A model generated the notes under the pieces. It made no database searches and was not told where the DNA came from. It saw only the letters and a list, made by a program, of their open reading frames with translations. From positions 70,184,857 through 70,248,856 of the forward strand of contig JBANSL010000017.1 in NCBI GenBank assembly GCA_037127255.1: a stretch of DNA of 64,000 bases. The letters run 5' to 3'. Below, in pieces: positions 46,419-56,935 of the stretch (its first letter is position 1; each line of letters opens with the position of its first letter). The position numbers and the translations under genes were made by a program. This DNA comes from Persicaria tinctoria (Eukaryota > Streptophyta > Magnoliopsida > Caryophyllales > Polygonaceae).

Positions 46419-46909
46419 TCAAGCAGAATGACATATGTGTGTAATCTTATTAGTTACTCTGTTCCGAGCACAACGCACGAGAGACCAGTTTGTCTCTCTC
46501 ACTCTCGATAAAAGGATTCTGATATCACACATTAATATTTCTATTTCCCAAGGGGACCTTGTATTTGCTCGTAGGTGGTCTATAATGATTAAAGCTTTTC
46601 TAGCTTCAACCGATTCGTTGTTATGACTCCATGTTTGAGTGATAATGCTTCTGTTTTTAGTGGAGTTTGTTTTCCAACTATTTTGTGCGCAATACGAATG
46701 GTCCGTCCTTCCCAATTCCGAATGATGAATCCAATTGCCTTGTCGTTGTTTGTTAGTGTTGGTCCGTCGAATTTGATTTTAAGTATTCCATTAGGAGGTT
46801 TCCTCCACTTCTCTAGAACCCACCTTCGGTGATAAATTTCGAGCACATGACCTTGTCGGTAAGAGCCACGTACGAGGTAAATCAACTTGCGTCGACCGAC
46901 TCGACCCAC
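46419..46909 (-). pseudogene. LINE RNase H domain remnant
   Basis: One frame gives WRKPPNGILKIKFDGPTLTN, then IGFIIRNWEGRT and KTEALSLKHGV. This is the RNase H-like domain found at the 3' end of plant LINEs (RVT_3 type). The continuation (ALIIIDHL..., VRCARNRV) is in another frame, so at least one frameshift is present. Confidence 0.7.
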
Positions 46910-46979
46910 TAGACAAGGTTTGCATCAAGAAAAGAGGTGGGAGTACTCGGGACCTCCTTACGATCCCCTTGCTCCACAC

Positions 46980-47880
46980 TACTAGACCACTCTACGAGCA
47001 TCTCTACCAGTTTTCCCATTTTGGAGATTTTGTAGTTTTGGGGGAATTTTAAGGTTTTTTTTTGGTCCAACGGATTTCCCCCATCAAATTCTCTAAAATA
47101 GATAAGCAGTAGAGAAAATGGAGATGATTCTTTAAATCTGCGGCATTCTCCAAATGTTTGAAATGAGGAACCTAATATAATTAAAATAAAAATAATTTAA
47201 AGAATATATATTTTATTTTGTTGGAGATGGTAGACGGATATTTTAATATCCACAAGACCAACCAAGTATAGTGGCATAGGTTAAGTTAGTTAAATCCATC
47301 AAATTACTTCATGTATTAATGGATAAATCAAGGCTACATAAGGAAGGAGATATGGTACATTAATGGGTATAAGTTGGGAGGCCCATAAAATAGGGGATAT
47401 TGATAAGGTTGTGGGCCGGAGTGAGGTGGGCCCACTTGACCCGGATTATTCGGATAGATTCGTATGGGTAAATATTACTACTAGACATCATTGAAAACAG
47501 TTGACCCCTTGATTCCACTTTGTGGCAATGTGCAATCTCGTGGGAATGTCGTTTTTTTTATATACATTAAATGAATGAATGTAGAAGATATGCTTACTGC
47601 AATTTATCATCTGCCCCTTCGACCAATTTTATTATTAGATATATCATATATGGAATATTACTTTGTTCTTGCTCTTAACATATACAGTCATCGAATCACT
47701 ATATATTTATTCTTTCTATAGGTGTAGGGTGCAAAATACCCCCACCTTGAAATTGATCTTGAGTTTGTGGATGGTATGTAACAACATGAGATTCATGTTC
47801 AAAATGGGAATTGATCTCAGATTATCAATTATGTATTCGTTTTTCAGCAGAGTAGAGTAGAAGTGTTGAAATGTGAAAAG
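46980..47880. other. Intergenic DNA
   Basis: Nothing gene-like. GAGCATCTCTACCAG near 46997 resembles a common MITE terminus, but no partner was located. Confidence 0.35.
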
Positions 47881-47907
47881 ATAAAAATTCTCACACTAAA
47901 AGGGAAT

Positions 47908-48285
47908 ATAGAGCTGGCAAAACCCGATCTGAGCCCGAAAATCCAACCCAGTCGACTAGGAACTGGTTGTCCTGAACACCGATCCGATCCGATCCATTTT
48001 GAACCCGAAATCCGAATAACTGATAACCGAAACTCATCCAAATCCAAATGAACCGAACCCGATTCAACCGAAACTCATTAAGACCGGAACCCGTTATAAC
48101 CGAAATTCGAAATAACCCGAACTTTAAGATACATTCTAGTAAATTTTTAAAAGTGAATATTGAAATAATGAAAAATTGAGACAATCCAAACCTGAAATAA
48201 CCGAAACCCAGGACAACTGAAACCCGAATGACCCAAAACTTAACTAACCAAACCCGAACCAGACCCGACCCGCCCGATTGCTGAT
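47908..48285. mobile_element. Diverged hAT-type element with CCCGA-rich body
   Basis: TAGAGCTGGCAAAACCCGA at the left is a typical hAT-type terminus. The interior carries many ACCCGAA/AACCGAA words, and GACCCGACCCGCCCG lies at the right. No matching right terminus or duplication was found. Confidence 0.45.
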
Positions 48286-48299
48286 TGATTTTATGATGG

Positions 48300-48781
48300 A
48301 ACGTCATCTAGACAACACTGTCATAAGTCTCTAATATCAGAGCATCGTTTATTTTTATGGATAGGTTTCCATGTTAAGGAGTTTTTAGATTTCTTTGGAA
48401 TTTAGAGGAGGATTTACAAAACAATGTCTATGAGTTGAAATGTGTTTTATCAAGAAGCAATGTCTTGCTCATTGTGTTCATCCTTTATGGACGGAAAGTG
48501 GTTGATCGAGTATCTTTTCACTTTGGATTGAGTATGAGCAAATCTTGAATTGAGCAAATAGAATCCGAGTTTGAAGTGATAGTGACACTAAATTGATTCC
48601 TCAATTGTGTAGGGGGTAGGACGAATTGTATAAGTGTTGTTTTTTTATTTAGCTGTAGAGATTATCAATAATAATTATCATAAATGTTGGATCCTCCACC
48701 AAATCAACAAAATGAAAAAGGTGAAAACTAAATAGAAACAAACAATGACAAAATTAGAGGTTAGAGGTTGAGGGGAGTTGG
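48300..48781. other. Intergenic DNA
   Basis: No gene or bounded repeat is seen. Confidence 0.35.
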
Positions 48782-48789
48782 CTTGAAAT

Positions 48790-49232
48790 TATACCTGTTA
48801 AAACACAATCCGATTCGGTGACCCGATTCGAACGACCCGAAAAAAATTCCGATCTGAATCCGGAAATTTTGACCCGAATTTTTTTTTCGACCCGAACCCG
48901 AAATTTTCCGGGTAATCTGAGTTTCGACCCGGTGACCCGATTGACCTGGTAATGTTGACCCGATTTACCCGGTTGATTTATAATTATTTATAATTATTTT
49001 TTATATATATAATTAAAATTTATTACAAAATTATCAAATCTTGATTTTTTTAATTTAAAAAAGAAAAAATTGACAAACCCGAAATCGATCCGAAATGACC
49101 CGAAACCTGGTCAAACTCGGGTTCGAATCAACCCGAAAATACCCGAAACCCGTTTTATCCGGGACCTATTTTACTCGAAATCCGAAGTGACCCAACCCGA
49201 ACCCGACCCGAATGACTCGTTTGACAGGTCTA
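48790..49232. mobile_element. Non-autonomous hAT element related to the transposase-bearing one
   Basis: The exact 8-base duplication CTTGAAAT flanks it at 48782-48789 and 49233-49240. The ends are TATACCTGTTAAAAC and GTTTGACAGGTCTA, the latter almost identical to the surviving end of the hAT element at 27785. ACCCG/CGGGT subterminal motifs are shared too. It is 443 bases with an AT-rich centre. Confidence 0.93.
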
Positions 49233-49289
49233 CTTGAAATATACTGTAAATCTAATTAGACATGGTATAAAGATGCTTAATCCAAGTAT

Positions 49290-50046
49290 CTTTTTTTTTG
49301 GACAGTAACAAGAAGTAGATCGATAAAGCGATCTGGAAGCCATCACAAGATGACTTGATGAACTCTACATAGAAGGTCACCAGTCAAAAGAAAAAAAATA
49401 AAGAAAAAAACTAATTTAAATCTAAGATTATAATAAAAATAAATTTAACGTAAAAAATTGGAGCATTGATTCTTGATATCTGGAATGGTGTTGAGACGTC
49501 TTGCATGCAAGCCGAGGAAGTTGTTGACTCCGGAGTTTGGGGTTCACAGTTTTGTTTGGTATAAATTTGTAGAAGACATCTGTGGGGTTGTATCTGAGTT
49601 GGTGTTTTCTTTTTCGGGGAGGGTGGGGGGGGGGGGGGGTGCTCTTTATGGGTTGAGTTTTTTTTTTGTGGCTTTTTTTAGATAGATCTGAGCAATTGGG
49701 AAAGAGTGGAGCCACGTTGGAGCCTATTGGGGGCATTTGAAAGGGAGGAGGGGAGCGGCATCGAGGCCTCCCAAGCGAAAGAAAATAGAAATGCGTCTCC
49801 AGTGGTGAAGGTTGAGGTTTACAGGTTTGGTGCACCAACACCGCACGCTGACACTTACCACGACTAGAAGGGAGGCCGGACAGGAGTTGACGATGAGGGT
49901 GTGGGTTGGGGCGGCGGGGAGGCGCCGAGGTTTAGGTAAGGGAAAAGGTTGTGGGGGCGGCTAGGGTTAGAGAAAAGAGAAGTGTTCCCTGGCAGAGGTT
50001 GGAGGCGAGGTTGAGGCCGGGAGAGAGTAGATTGTTGGAAAGTCAT
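49290..50046 (-). mobile_element. Retroposon family B copy
   Basis: A T-run, then AGTAGATCGATAAAGCGATC, GAAGCCATCA.AAGATG and CTTGCATGCAAGC, in the same order as in 52993-53773. The distal part is GC-rich. A run of 15 G lies at 49625-49639. No target duplication was fixed. Open frames across it are incidental. Confidence 0.6.
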
Positions 50047-51854
50047 TAAGCAATGTCCAATGTGATGTTATTAACGTTCAATCCAACGATGAACAACATC
50101 AGATACAGCGTTCGTTCATGTTGCAATGACGATCACTTACAGTGGAAAACAATTTTCCATCCCAAAAGCTTGAGACAATGTTTCCAACTTTCCCAAAGTG
50201 TCCTTTCATTTGTATTCATTTTTTTTTCTTTCCGAAAACACATTTCTTATTATTTTTACGGTTTTTCTATCTCATACCCTTCGAACATAAGACAAGTTAA
50301 GAACCTAAATTGGATAATATTTCCCCTAGATACACCCGATTTAGCAATATTTAAATTAGATTATATGATTTACCTGCCTTTTAGAATCTTCTTTTCCAGT
50401 AAAGTATTTTTATCTTATGACACACAATAGACAAACCGTTAGTTTAATACAAACACGGCATAGTTGACCTGGTAGCCATAAACAAGTGGATCGAGCAACT
50501 TGAATTGGTATTGTCATGAAGGAGACATTTGTGAAAATTAGTTGAACAATTAAAGAAACATTCTTCACATGGAAGGAACAATATATAAAAAGTAGCTAAA
50601 CAATAAGATCATATATAAAAGGGATATATCATAAATGTGCCACTTTGTAATAATCTTGTAAGAATCAAATTAAAGAGATGAGCATTTAGCATCTCCACAT
50701 AGATAGATAGATCAATTTAGACACTTGGGAAGATTAGTTGCAGATTTGGAGGGATATTCATTTATGCACATACTATATTTTTCTTTAGTTAATTCCTTCT
50801 CCGGTCCCTCATTGAGCAAGTTGTACTTGATAAACATGAATAATATATATAGATAACACTTTTAATTGAAATCCTGAAAAGCAAACATGATTTATACATC
50901 AACTGCATGTGTTTATGAATTATGATAAGATATTAAGATTCATATATGATATATCCCCTTCAAGATATGTTTATTTTGGATATATATTTGTTTATGCTGA
51001 GGCATATCTTGATTCTTACATTCGATCTTTAAAAAAAAAGATAAAAATTAGGAAATCGTGATGGTAAGTATGGAGCATTTATCTAGTCTTGGCAAGGTGT
51101 TCTCGAATTTGCAATCTATGAGGTATACAAATACAATGTCTTAACTCTTGAGGTCTTAACTAGTCCACTTAACTAGTCCACTGTATTTGGTTCGAGCTAG
51201 CTCATTTTTTAGTTTCAAGGCTTGGGTTGACGCATGATATATGTAAAAGCAAGTCGCTAACAACCCTTTACGAGTTCCAAATAAAGATTGAAAAACGAAA
51301 AAAGTAAAAATACGAGGAGTTGTTAACGCGGTTCGGTTGACCTACTCTACGGGGCTTCAAGAGGGAAGACACGGTCCCCCGAAAACCACTAACTTGAACA
51401 ATGCAAGGATACAAGATATGAATACAAGTTTGGACTTCGGACGAGAAACACCTATGGACGCACAATTGCAAATCACAGAAAACGTAAAAGGTAAGGGTTT
51501 AGAGAAATAGAAAGGGCAAGAGCCCCCTTCACAACTCTACAATCCGGACGAGCTTGAAGGAGACTCCTGGATGAGTTGAAAGCTCTTTCTTTTCTTTCTC
51601 TCCTTACTCTCTTTCTTAATTAGGGTTTGTGTCGCGCGCTAGGAGTGTCTCTCTCGTCTCTATCTTTAGGGAACAGGAGTATATATATGAGGAGTGTAAG
51701 GCTAGGGTTACAACGTACGTCTTTGAGATACCCAAATCAAGTGAGCAGGCTTTTGATCGAGCTGGATTAATTACATTCTCAACTAAGAATGTTATTCAAG
51801 TTTGGCCCGACCCATGATCCACAGAGCACACATATCAGTAATAACCAAATGCTT
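50047..51854. other. Intergenic DNA
   Basis: No gene is supported. TTAACTAGTCCAC occurs twice in tandem at about 51158-51182. Around 51490-51830 a more GC-rich stretch with a TATATATATGAGGAG string could be an LTR remnant, but no partner was found. Confidence 0.35.
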
Positions 51855-51997
51855 TCTCCGATATTTAAAACTTTGTAATTTTAGAAATCTACACACTTAT
51901 TAAGAACACGTACAAATAAAAATACACTTATACCTATAATTATTACTCTACTTTTTTTCTTTCTCAAAAACTACAACTAACAATTACCTAATCATTA
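51855..51997. mobile_element. Left part of a Stowaway MITE, cut by the CACTA element
   Basis: AAAATACACTTATACCT, ATTATTACT and ACTACAACTAACAA follow the order seen at 22690-22775. The match breaks off at CATTA, where CACTAGTACAAAA begins. Confidence 0.65.
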
Positions 51998-52349
51998 CAC
52001 TAGTACAAAAGGGGGGACCAGAGCACGCTTTTTTTTTTATGCATGGGAGCACACTTCTCGTACTGTACTTATAGTGGATGCGCTCCCAAACAAACACGCT
52101 TATTATTTAACCGTGATCCCATATTTTAAGCACGGTTTTGTGTTGAAGCGTTCTTAAAATTGCCGTATAGCCAATATCCGTTCTGCTCGAATTATAAGAA
52201 CGCTTCAATTGAAGTGTGCTAAAAAAAAGTTTTAGCACATTTTTTTTCAAACCGCGCTTAATAATAAGCACACTTTTTAAAGTTTGCTCTTTCATATATC
52301 TCTCAAATAGATATATCCATCTCAACACTGGTCCAATGCAATACATTAC

Positions 52350-52428
52350 CCCTCGAACCAAGAGTCGAACCCAAGACCTCTTGCACACACTGAATTCGTC
52401 CGCTTCACACGCCTACCACCTGAGCTAC
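52350..52428 (-). other. tRNA-like sequence (A and B boxes)
   Basis: On the minus strand GTAGCTCAGGTGGTAGGCGT resembles a tRNA D-arm and A box, and GGGTTCGACTC about 45 bases on resembles a T-arm and B box. The acceptor stem does not pair, so it is not a normal tRNA gene. It may be the head of a tRNA-derived SINE or a tRNA fragment inside the CACTA-like element. Confidence 0.5.
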
Positions 52429-52499
52429 ATAATTTTATTGTAACTTTGTGCATTTACTTAATCTAATTACATAAAAAACTCTAATTATATATAATAAAA

Positions 52500-54010
52500 A
52501 ATTCGAGAACGGTTTATAAAAATAAATGAGAAGGCTTTAAAAGAAAAATGTGTTCCCTCTAGTTAAATTTGGTTTTGAGAAGACACTTTTCTTATAAAAC
52601 CGTGTTTTTTTTTTAAGTATGCTTTATATGAAAACCGAGCTAATTATTCCTTTAGAAACAAATGAGAACGGTTCTATAGAAAAGCGTGTTGATTTTAGTT
52701 AAAGTTGGTTTTGAGAACACACTTGTAAAATGAAACCATGTCCGTTTTAATTTATTTTTAAGCACGCTTAACGAGAAAACCAGGCTTAATAGTTTTTAGA
52801 AATAAACGAGAACGGTTTTATAGAAAAGTGTGTTCGTTTTGGTTAAATTTGATTTTGGGAACACGTAAACTTTGATAATTAAATCGTGTTCGTTGTAATT
52901 TTTTTAAGCATGCTTTACATGAAAGCTGAGTTAAATATTTTTTTTATGAATAAACAAGAATGGTTTTATAGCAAAGCGTGTTTGTTTTAGTTTTTTTTTT
53001 TTTTTACAGTAGGCAAGGAGTAGATCGACTAAGCGATCTTGAAGCCATCAAAAGATGGCTTGATAACCCTACGCAGAGGGTCGCCAGTAAAAAAACAAAA
53101 ACATTAGGAGCTAAGATTACAATAACATATAAAATTATAATTAAAAACTAAAAATTATAAATAAATCTATACGGAGTATTAAAACATCTAGAACATAGAG
53201 CTAATAATTCTTCTTGAAATCTGGTGGCTTGGTGGCTTAGCCAGCTTGCATGCAAGCTGATGAAGTTGATGGCTTCGACTTAGTGGCTTAGACGGAAGTG
53301 ACGGCTGCAGTTCTTGTTCTGAATGCAGTGACGGGCTAAACGATTCTTGTAGCGTTGAGAGGAACTCTCATCCAGCCCCAATAACCTCCTAATTGAGGCG
53401 AGACAAAACCTTTTTGAGTCATTAGATCCAAAACAGAGGGTGAAAGGGTGGAGAAGCATTAACACTCTAGAGGAGGGAGATCCAAGTTTGTTGGGCTCAG
53501 GCCGTCGGAGCGAGCAGCGGCAGTGGTGACCGGAGCTTGGGCGGCAAAATTGAACAGCGATTGGGGTTAGATTTTGTGGGTTGGATTTTGTGGATTTGGC
53601 TTTTCCAGAGGGAGATGTGTGCTAGTGGCGTGGGTAGACCATCGGAGGAGGCCATGGGTGAAGGGAGAGGCATCAGTTCATGGGTGACTGGTGAGGGGGC
53701 TAGGGTTTTCTCTCAGAAGAGATCGTTTGGATTTCTTTTCCTCAATGGTTGATACTTGATACTTGATACTTTCGCGTGTTTGTTTTAGTTAAATCTGGTT
53801 TCTTGAACACACTTTGAAAATTAAACCGTGTTCGTTTTAAGTTTTTTTTAAGCTCGCTTTAATCGAAAACCGGTCTAAATATTTTTTTTAGAAATAAACG
53901 AGAACAGTTATATGAAAAAGTGTGTTGCTTTTAGTTGAATTTGGGGTTGGGTACACAGTTTTAATATAAAACCGTGCTTAAAATAAAAAAATAAGTATGC
54001 TTTTCAAAAA
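52500..54010. repeat. Tandem repeat of about 135-150 bp in the CACTA-like element
   Basis: Unit anchors (AATGAGAACGG / AACGAGAACGG) fall at about 52524, 52661, 52805, 52953 and 53897. The last interval becomes about 149 bases once the inserted retroposon and its duplicated target are removed. Confidence 0.85.
52993..53773 (-). mobile_element. Retroposon family B inserted in the tandem repeat
   Basis: An exact 17-base target duplication, GCGTGTTTGTTTTAGTT, lies at 52976-52992 and 53774-53790. The left end is poly(T), so the element is on the minus strand with a poly(A) tail. The body matches 49290-50046 (AGTAGATCGACTAAGCGATC, CTTGCATGCAAGC). It has no obvious reverse transcriptase frame. Confidence 0.88.
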
Positions 54011-54179
54011 CCATAAAGTGGCTAGGTAATAGGTGTTTCTTCAAGTCCTTACCTCCAAACTTATCCTCCTAGATCTATGAGTAGAAAACAAAACTTAGGA
54101 TTACATTTACAACAATATACACTCGTACGAACGTACGTACACCACCTCTCCCCCCATTATATTTAGGGTTCTTCTTTGA

Positions 54180-54465
54180 AAAGAACTGAGCCTAAACTCA
54201 TACTTGACTAGTTTAGAAAATAAAAGAGCTCAAGCCGAGCCTTTTTAGAGTATTAAGGAACCCTACTTACTCAAAACATAGTAATTGCTTAAAAGAAATT
54301 TTAGATATTTCACAAAAATTCGAGCTTAAATCGAACGAACTGAGCTTAAAAATGTGCTCATATATATTCGACTTGTTTAGAAAATAGATGAGCTCTAGTC
54401 GAGCTTTTATCGAGTTGAGCCCGAGCAAAGCCCAAACTACCCGACTTGCATAACACCCCTAATTA
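54180..54465. repeat. CTCGAGC-family element copy
   Basis: GAGCTCAAGCCGAGC, CGAGCTTAAATCGAACGA and TCGAGCTTTTATCGAGTTGA, ending in ATAACACCCCTA. Related copies lie at 57700-58065 and 59745-60340. Confidence 0.6.
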
Positions 54466-54537
54466 TATATATTGGCCTCAGGGGCGGAGGCAGGGGCATG
54501 CGGTGGCTCAAGCCCTCCCTGGAAAAATTAAAAAAAA

Positions 54538-54554
54538 AAATATATATATATATA

Positions 54555-54606
<52 letters not shown>
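54538..54606. repeat. TA microsatellite
   Basis: An almost pure TA run with a short GTGTGTG interruption. Confidence 0.95.
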
Positions 54607-54610
<4 letters not shown>

Positions 54611-54639
54611 GAGGTATTAATTACACATAAGTATATTAC

Positions 54640-54697
54640 AACACAGTTGGTAGGAGGTTTGTATAGGGATGCTAGAGATCTTGGGTTCAATTCCCCT
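54640..54697 (+). other. tRNA-like sequence (A and B boxes)
   Basis: ACACAGTTGGTAGGAGG resembles an A box and GGGTTCAATTCCCC resembles a B box, about 35 bases apart. It lies inside a possible element starting CAGGGGCGGAGGCAGG at 54479. Confidence 0.45.
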
Positions 54698-54804
54698 CTT
54701 TAATTAATTTTTTTTAACCTCCTCCTAACCATGGCTCCACCATGAACTTGTTAAATTTTTTTCCGAAAGCCCTGATTGGCCTCATTGAAATTTATGAACC
54801 TTAA

Positions 54805-55778
54805 GGGCCCGTTTGTTTGAACGGAGGTAAAGTAAACAGATTCATTGCTTTAGGGAGAAGGGAAAGGTAAGAGAAATTGTTAACCTAGTATTTTGTTTGG
54901 TTAGATTAGAAAAAGGAATAGATTAACCCTGCCCCATTTAAATGCAAGTAATCAACAAATCAAGCAGATCCAATTTCAATTTTGGGAGTTGAATCATCTG
55001 CATACACCATTTCTCTATCACAAAATCAATGGAACTCATCATTAATGTCATTTGACGGCCAATTGGAGAGAGCCCGTAAAAACAGAAAATCCATTGACAC
55101 AATCGGTCAGGCTATCCAAAATCAATGAACACAGCTAGCACTCTAGCAGCTTAATCCTCATGAGTCATGGTGGAGAAGGCATAGACACTAATGTGGAGGA
55201 GAAGGTGAAGCGGCGCCCTGACTGCTCCGATATCGGCGACGCTGTCAAATCGGAGGAGGAGAAGGAGGTGTCGGATCGGATCAGCAACTCTGCTCCAATT
55301 TCCATTGTTTGAGCTTTTCTTCTTCACCGGAATGGAAGGGGAGGAAGAGATCCGACCCTCATGGCCTTAATTGACACCACAGGGAGTCCGATTTTGGTTC
55401 GGGGATGGAGATTTGATGGAAAACGAAAAAGAGGATGGTGATCAAATCGACGAAAAACGAGAAAGAGGATTGAGATTCATCCGAAAACAAGTGTCGGGAT
55501 GGAGATTCGACAGAGAACGAGAACGGGAATGGAGATCTGATGGAACATGGACGAGAGAGAGAGAGGGGTTGGAGAACTCAGAAAAGTAAACAGGAGAGGT
55601 TCGGGTGAAATAAGAGGATGAAGTATAAACCTTCTTTTTTTAGGGTAAACAAATGGGGTTAATTAATTGAGCCCCATAACAATAATATTCCTTTGAGGTG
55701 TTAAAACAAACGCATTTTTATTAGCCAAGGTCTAACATTCCTTTTCCTTGTATGATTTTTAGTAAAACAAACAAGCCC
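54805..55778. mobile_element. PIF/Harbinger-type element with GC-rich cargo
   Basis: GGGCCCGTTTGTTTGAAC at the left pairs with AAAACAAACAAGCCC at the right. TAA flanks both ends (54802-54804, 55779-55781). The middle, about 55150-55600, is GC-rich and Glu/Asp/Arg-coding in several frames (GAGGAG-rich), unlike the AT-rich ends. It has no recognisable domain. It may be a captured gene leader. Confidence 0.65.
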
Positions 55779-55781
55779 TAA

Positions 55782-56218
55782 ATGTTATAACATAAGGCTA
55801 GTTCTCAAAGTTTGATGGACTCATGACTAGGCTCCTGGGATTTAACATGGCATCTGAGGAAAAAAAAATGAAACTAAGCTTATTTTGAGATTGAGACATT
55901 CGGAAAAAAAATGCTCAAATATAATCGGATTTAGTCAGGTTGCACTTGAGATCAAGGCGTATAAGATGTCATCTCATTTCACTACGTCGCTTCAAAAAAT
56001 ACTTCAAAATATAAGATAAAAGGCAGGTTGAAGGTAGATGCCAAATAGTATAATATAAAAATAAAATAAACCTGATACGATTCAGATTTCATCAATCCCG
56101 ACCAGAATTTGTCGGGATTTAACCAATGCTTAGCATATTTTATATTGCTATTTTTTTCACATATGTATGGGTTTACCATTCATTCAAACAAATAATGGAA
56201 GATTAAATATATGCCATC
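55782..56218. other. Intergenic DNA
   Basis: No gene or bounded repeat is seen. Confidence 0.35.
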
Positions 56219-56428
56219 CGCGCGAGATGGGAAGTTATGCGTCAAATAGAAGAAATCACCATGCTGAAATCAGACTTTGAATTGGTAGAAATCTGTCACA
56301 TCTATCGAGAATCAAATATGGCAGCGGATTATATAGCTAGGAAAGGAATTATCTATAATTTTCAGTCTATTCCCTACTATAGGGATTTTTGTAAAATCAT
56401 CCTTCGGGATGATCCAGGATCGAGCTAG
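56219..56428 (+). pseudogene. LINE RNase H domain remnant
   Basis: The frame gives LVEICHIYRESNMAADYIAR, the conserved tail of LINE RNase H-like domains (YREAN..ADYIA). Upstream catalytic parts are missing. Confidence 0.65.
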
Positions 56429-56935
56429 GTTACTGTATAGATAATAGTTCCTAATGTTTGCCTACTGTACAAAAAACACAAAAACAAAACAATATGAGTT
56501 TTGTTGATAAAAGAGTAATTAAATTAATTTGTGCAAAGTGGTTTGATTTTAGGTGGTACTAATAATTAAGTACATAATTTAGGCTTTGAAAATGAAACCA
56601 GTTTTAAGGCCTCTCATTCCCCCCTAAATCGGTATCTCTCTTGTTTGCCTTCCATCACCATATGTCTTTTTTCCTGCACCTCTCCAATTCATCATCTTCT
56701 CTTTCTTTTAATCTTTAACACCTCTCTTACCTCAATTCCATCATGTCTAATTTCTCTTTCTCTCCCCCTGGAAATTACTCTATCTATGGATTAATATCAA
56801 GAGAGGGAGGAAGGAGCTAAATTCATCACAAATTTATAAACAAGATAAATTTTATTATTAAAAAATTTACAAACCCTAATTTTATTGATAATCTGAAGAT
56901 TGATTGATTGATTGTTCGACGAAGCAAGAGATCGA

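Larger units (their letters stand above)
51998..54010. mobile_element. CACTA-like element (left end present), nested with a retroposon
   Basis: CACTAGTACAAAAGGGGGG at 51998 is a CACTA-type terminus, followed by subterminal AGCACGCTT/AAGCGTG motifs in both orientations. From about 52500 come five imperfect copies of a 135-150-base unit (AACGAGAACGGTTTTATAGA and following, GTGTGTTCGTTTTAGTTAAA). No transposase coding is seen, and no matching right terminus (TTTTGTACTAGTG) was found before 54010. The right limit is where the repeats stop. Confidence 0.65.

Noticed and set aside
47891..48307. 138-codon minus-strand frame rich in Gly, Phe and Ile
   Set aside because: It is the translation of ACCCGAA-type repeats in a hAT-like element.
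49428..50046. Several proline-rich minus-strand frames
   Set aside because: They fall in the GC-rich half of retroposon family B and around a 15-G run. The sister copy does not conserve any frame.
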